A DNA stretch of 64,000 nucleotides. It comes from an uncultured Sutterella sp. Its GTDB lineage: Bacteria; Pseudomonadota; Gammaproteobacteria; Burkholderiales; Burkholderiaceae_F. Below the pieces are notes generated by a model, which was not told the origin of the DNA, did not search any database, and saw only the letters and a list, made by a program, of their open reading frames with translations. The stretch's first letter is position 1. Each line of letters begins with the position of its first letter. The stretch lies in contig CAAEPH010000028.1 of the NCBI GenBank assembly GCA_900757865.1, forward strand, positions 10,518 to 74,517. The letters are read 5' to 3'. Both the position numbers and the translations under genes were made by a program. Below, piece by piece: positions 63,790-64,000 of this stretch.

Positions 63790-63946
63790 CCGTCAGTAAG
63801 AATTTAGACAAAGTTGGACACTGTCCTTCTTAGCCCAATTCTCTTAACCACTTTGCGTTCAATTGAACACTAAAGCGACGCCACGACGGTTCGGATTATC
63901 CTTTTTTCGGATGATCCTTTAGCTCCCACCGGCGTAGATCAAGTGT
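63790..63946 (-). ncRNA. Candidate omega/reRNA scaffold, copy 2
   Basis: Aligned with 5674-5819. The palindrome GTTCAATTGAAC, the ACGCCGGTGGGAGCTAAAGG block and CGAACCGTCG are kept. The variable hairpin is longer (GGATcATCC...GGATaATCC) but still self-complementary. Existence as RNA is inferred. Confidence 0.55.
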
Positions 63947-64000
63947 TTATTTATCCAACAACCACTCAGGATTGTTTTCAAGATAATACTTGATCTGACG
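63947..64000 (-). CDS. tnpB: TnpB C-terminus (partial, copy 2)
   Basis: The last 17 codons on the minus strand read RQIKYYLENNPEWLLDK, stop at 63947-63949. They match RQIKYYLENDKDKLFDK of copy 1 at 12 of 17 positions. The remainder lies outside the window. Confidence 0.82.
   Translation of the reverse strand, partial: RQIKYYLENNPEWLLDK

Larger units (their letters stand above)
63790..64000 (-). mobile_element. IS607-like element, copy 2 (right end only, continues beyond window)
   Basis: The minus strand carries the end of a tnpB gene and then the same 3' region and terminus (TTACTGACGG) as the element at 3262-5819, with many substitutions. The two are related but not recent copies. The flank beyond its end (AAAGCGTGCCTTATCG on the minus strand) differs from copy 1, confirming the element boundary. 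Confidence 0.85.

Noticed and set aside
1..64000. tRNA, rRNA and CRISPR genes
   Set aside because: I looked for cloverleaf anticodon/T-arm words (GGTTCGAATCC-like) and regular repeat-spacer patterns and saw none; a dedicated scan could still find one.

Overview
The window looks like a chromosomal segment of a gut-type betaproteobacterium, most likely Sutterellaceae (Sutterella/Parasutterella relatives). The reasons are a classic Gram-negative porin, a C-terminal-barrel autotransporter, a TonB receptor behind a Fur-like box, an arylsulfate sulfotransferase locus with its own DsbL/DsbI pair, a Mn-dependent pyrophosphatase, NiFe-hydrogenase assembly genes (hybE-hupK-hypA) and a periplasmic FAD/FMN reductase. 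The placement is inferred from gene content; I could not search a database.

Layout. 1-2.7 kb: TonB receptor and TetR regulator. 2.8-7.0 kb: a carboxymuconolactone decarboxylase-cupin gene split by an IS607-like element (broken tnpA, intact tnpB, 3' guide-RNA region), then a decayed ATPase gene. 7-14 kb: small repeat protein, MATE pump, dead hicB, aldehyde dehydrogenase, NlpE-like lipoprotein, thioredoxin-like protein, LysR regulator. 14-20 kb: autotransporter; RHH-like gene overlapping gpmI. 20-29.6 kb: unknown protein, two AAA-type ATPases (one with a nonsense codon), flavin reductase, one intact and two broken aldo/keto reductases. 29.7-35.7 kb: MFS/MarR pair with nested palindromes, membrane protein, asparaginase, lipoprotein. 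36-44 kb: frameshifted Tat-type hydroxyacid oxidase, LysR regulator, then assT-porin-dsbL-dsbI. 44-50 kb: frameshifted sstT, RluA-type synthase, truncated ModA-like gene, ppaC, bcp.

The most striking region is 49,982-60,940. A segment of about 1.1 kb (bcp plus the start of hybE) is present twice in direct orientation. The 8.77 kb between the copies begins and ends exactly at the outer termini of two related IS4/IS1634-type elements. Inside are an AT-rich SMC/RloC-like ATPase with a CxxC hook and HEPN-like C-terminal residues, a decayed neighbour gene and an IS21 fragment. This looks like a composite transposon or defence island with a very long target duplication. After it the host operon resumes with intact hybE-hupK-hypA. 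A second, diverged IS607-like element starts at the right edge.

Many otherwise well-conserved genes carry a single small lesion (CMD, tnpA, hydroxyacid oxidase, sstT, ATPase, second IS transposase). The segment is either undergoing reductive decay or carries assembly indels.
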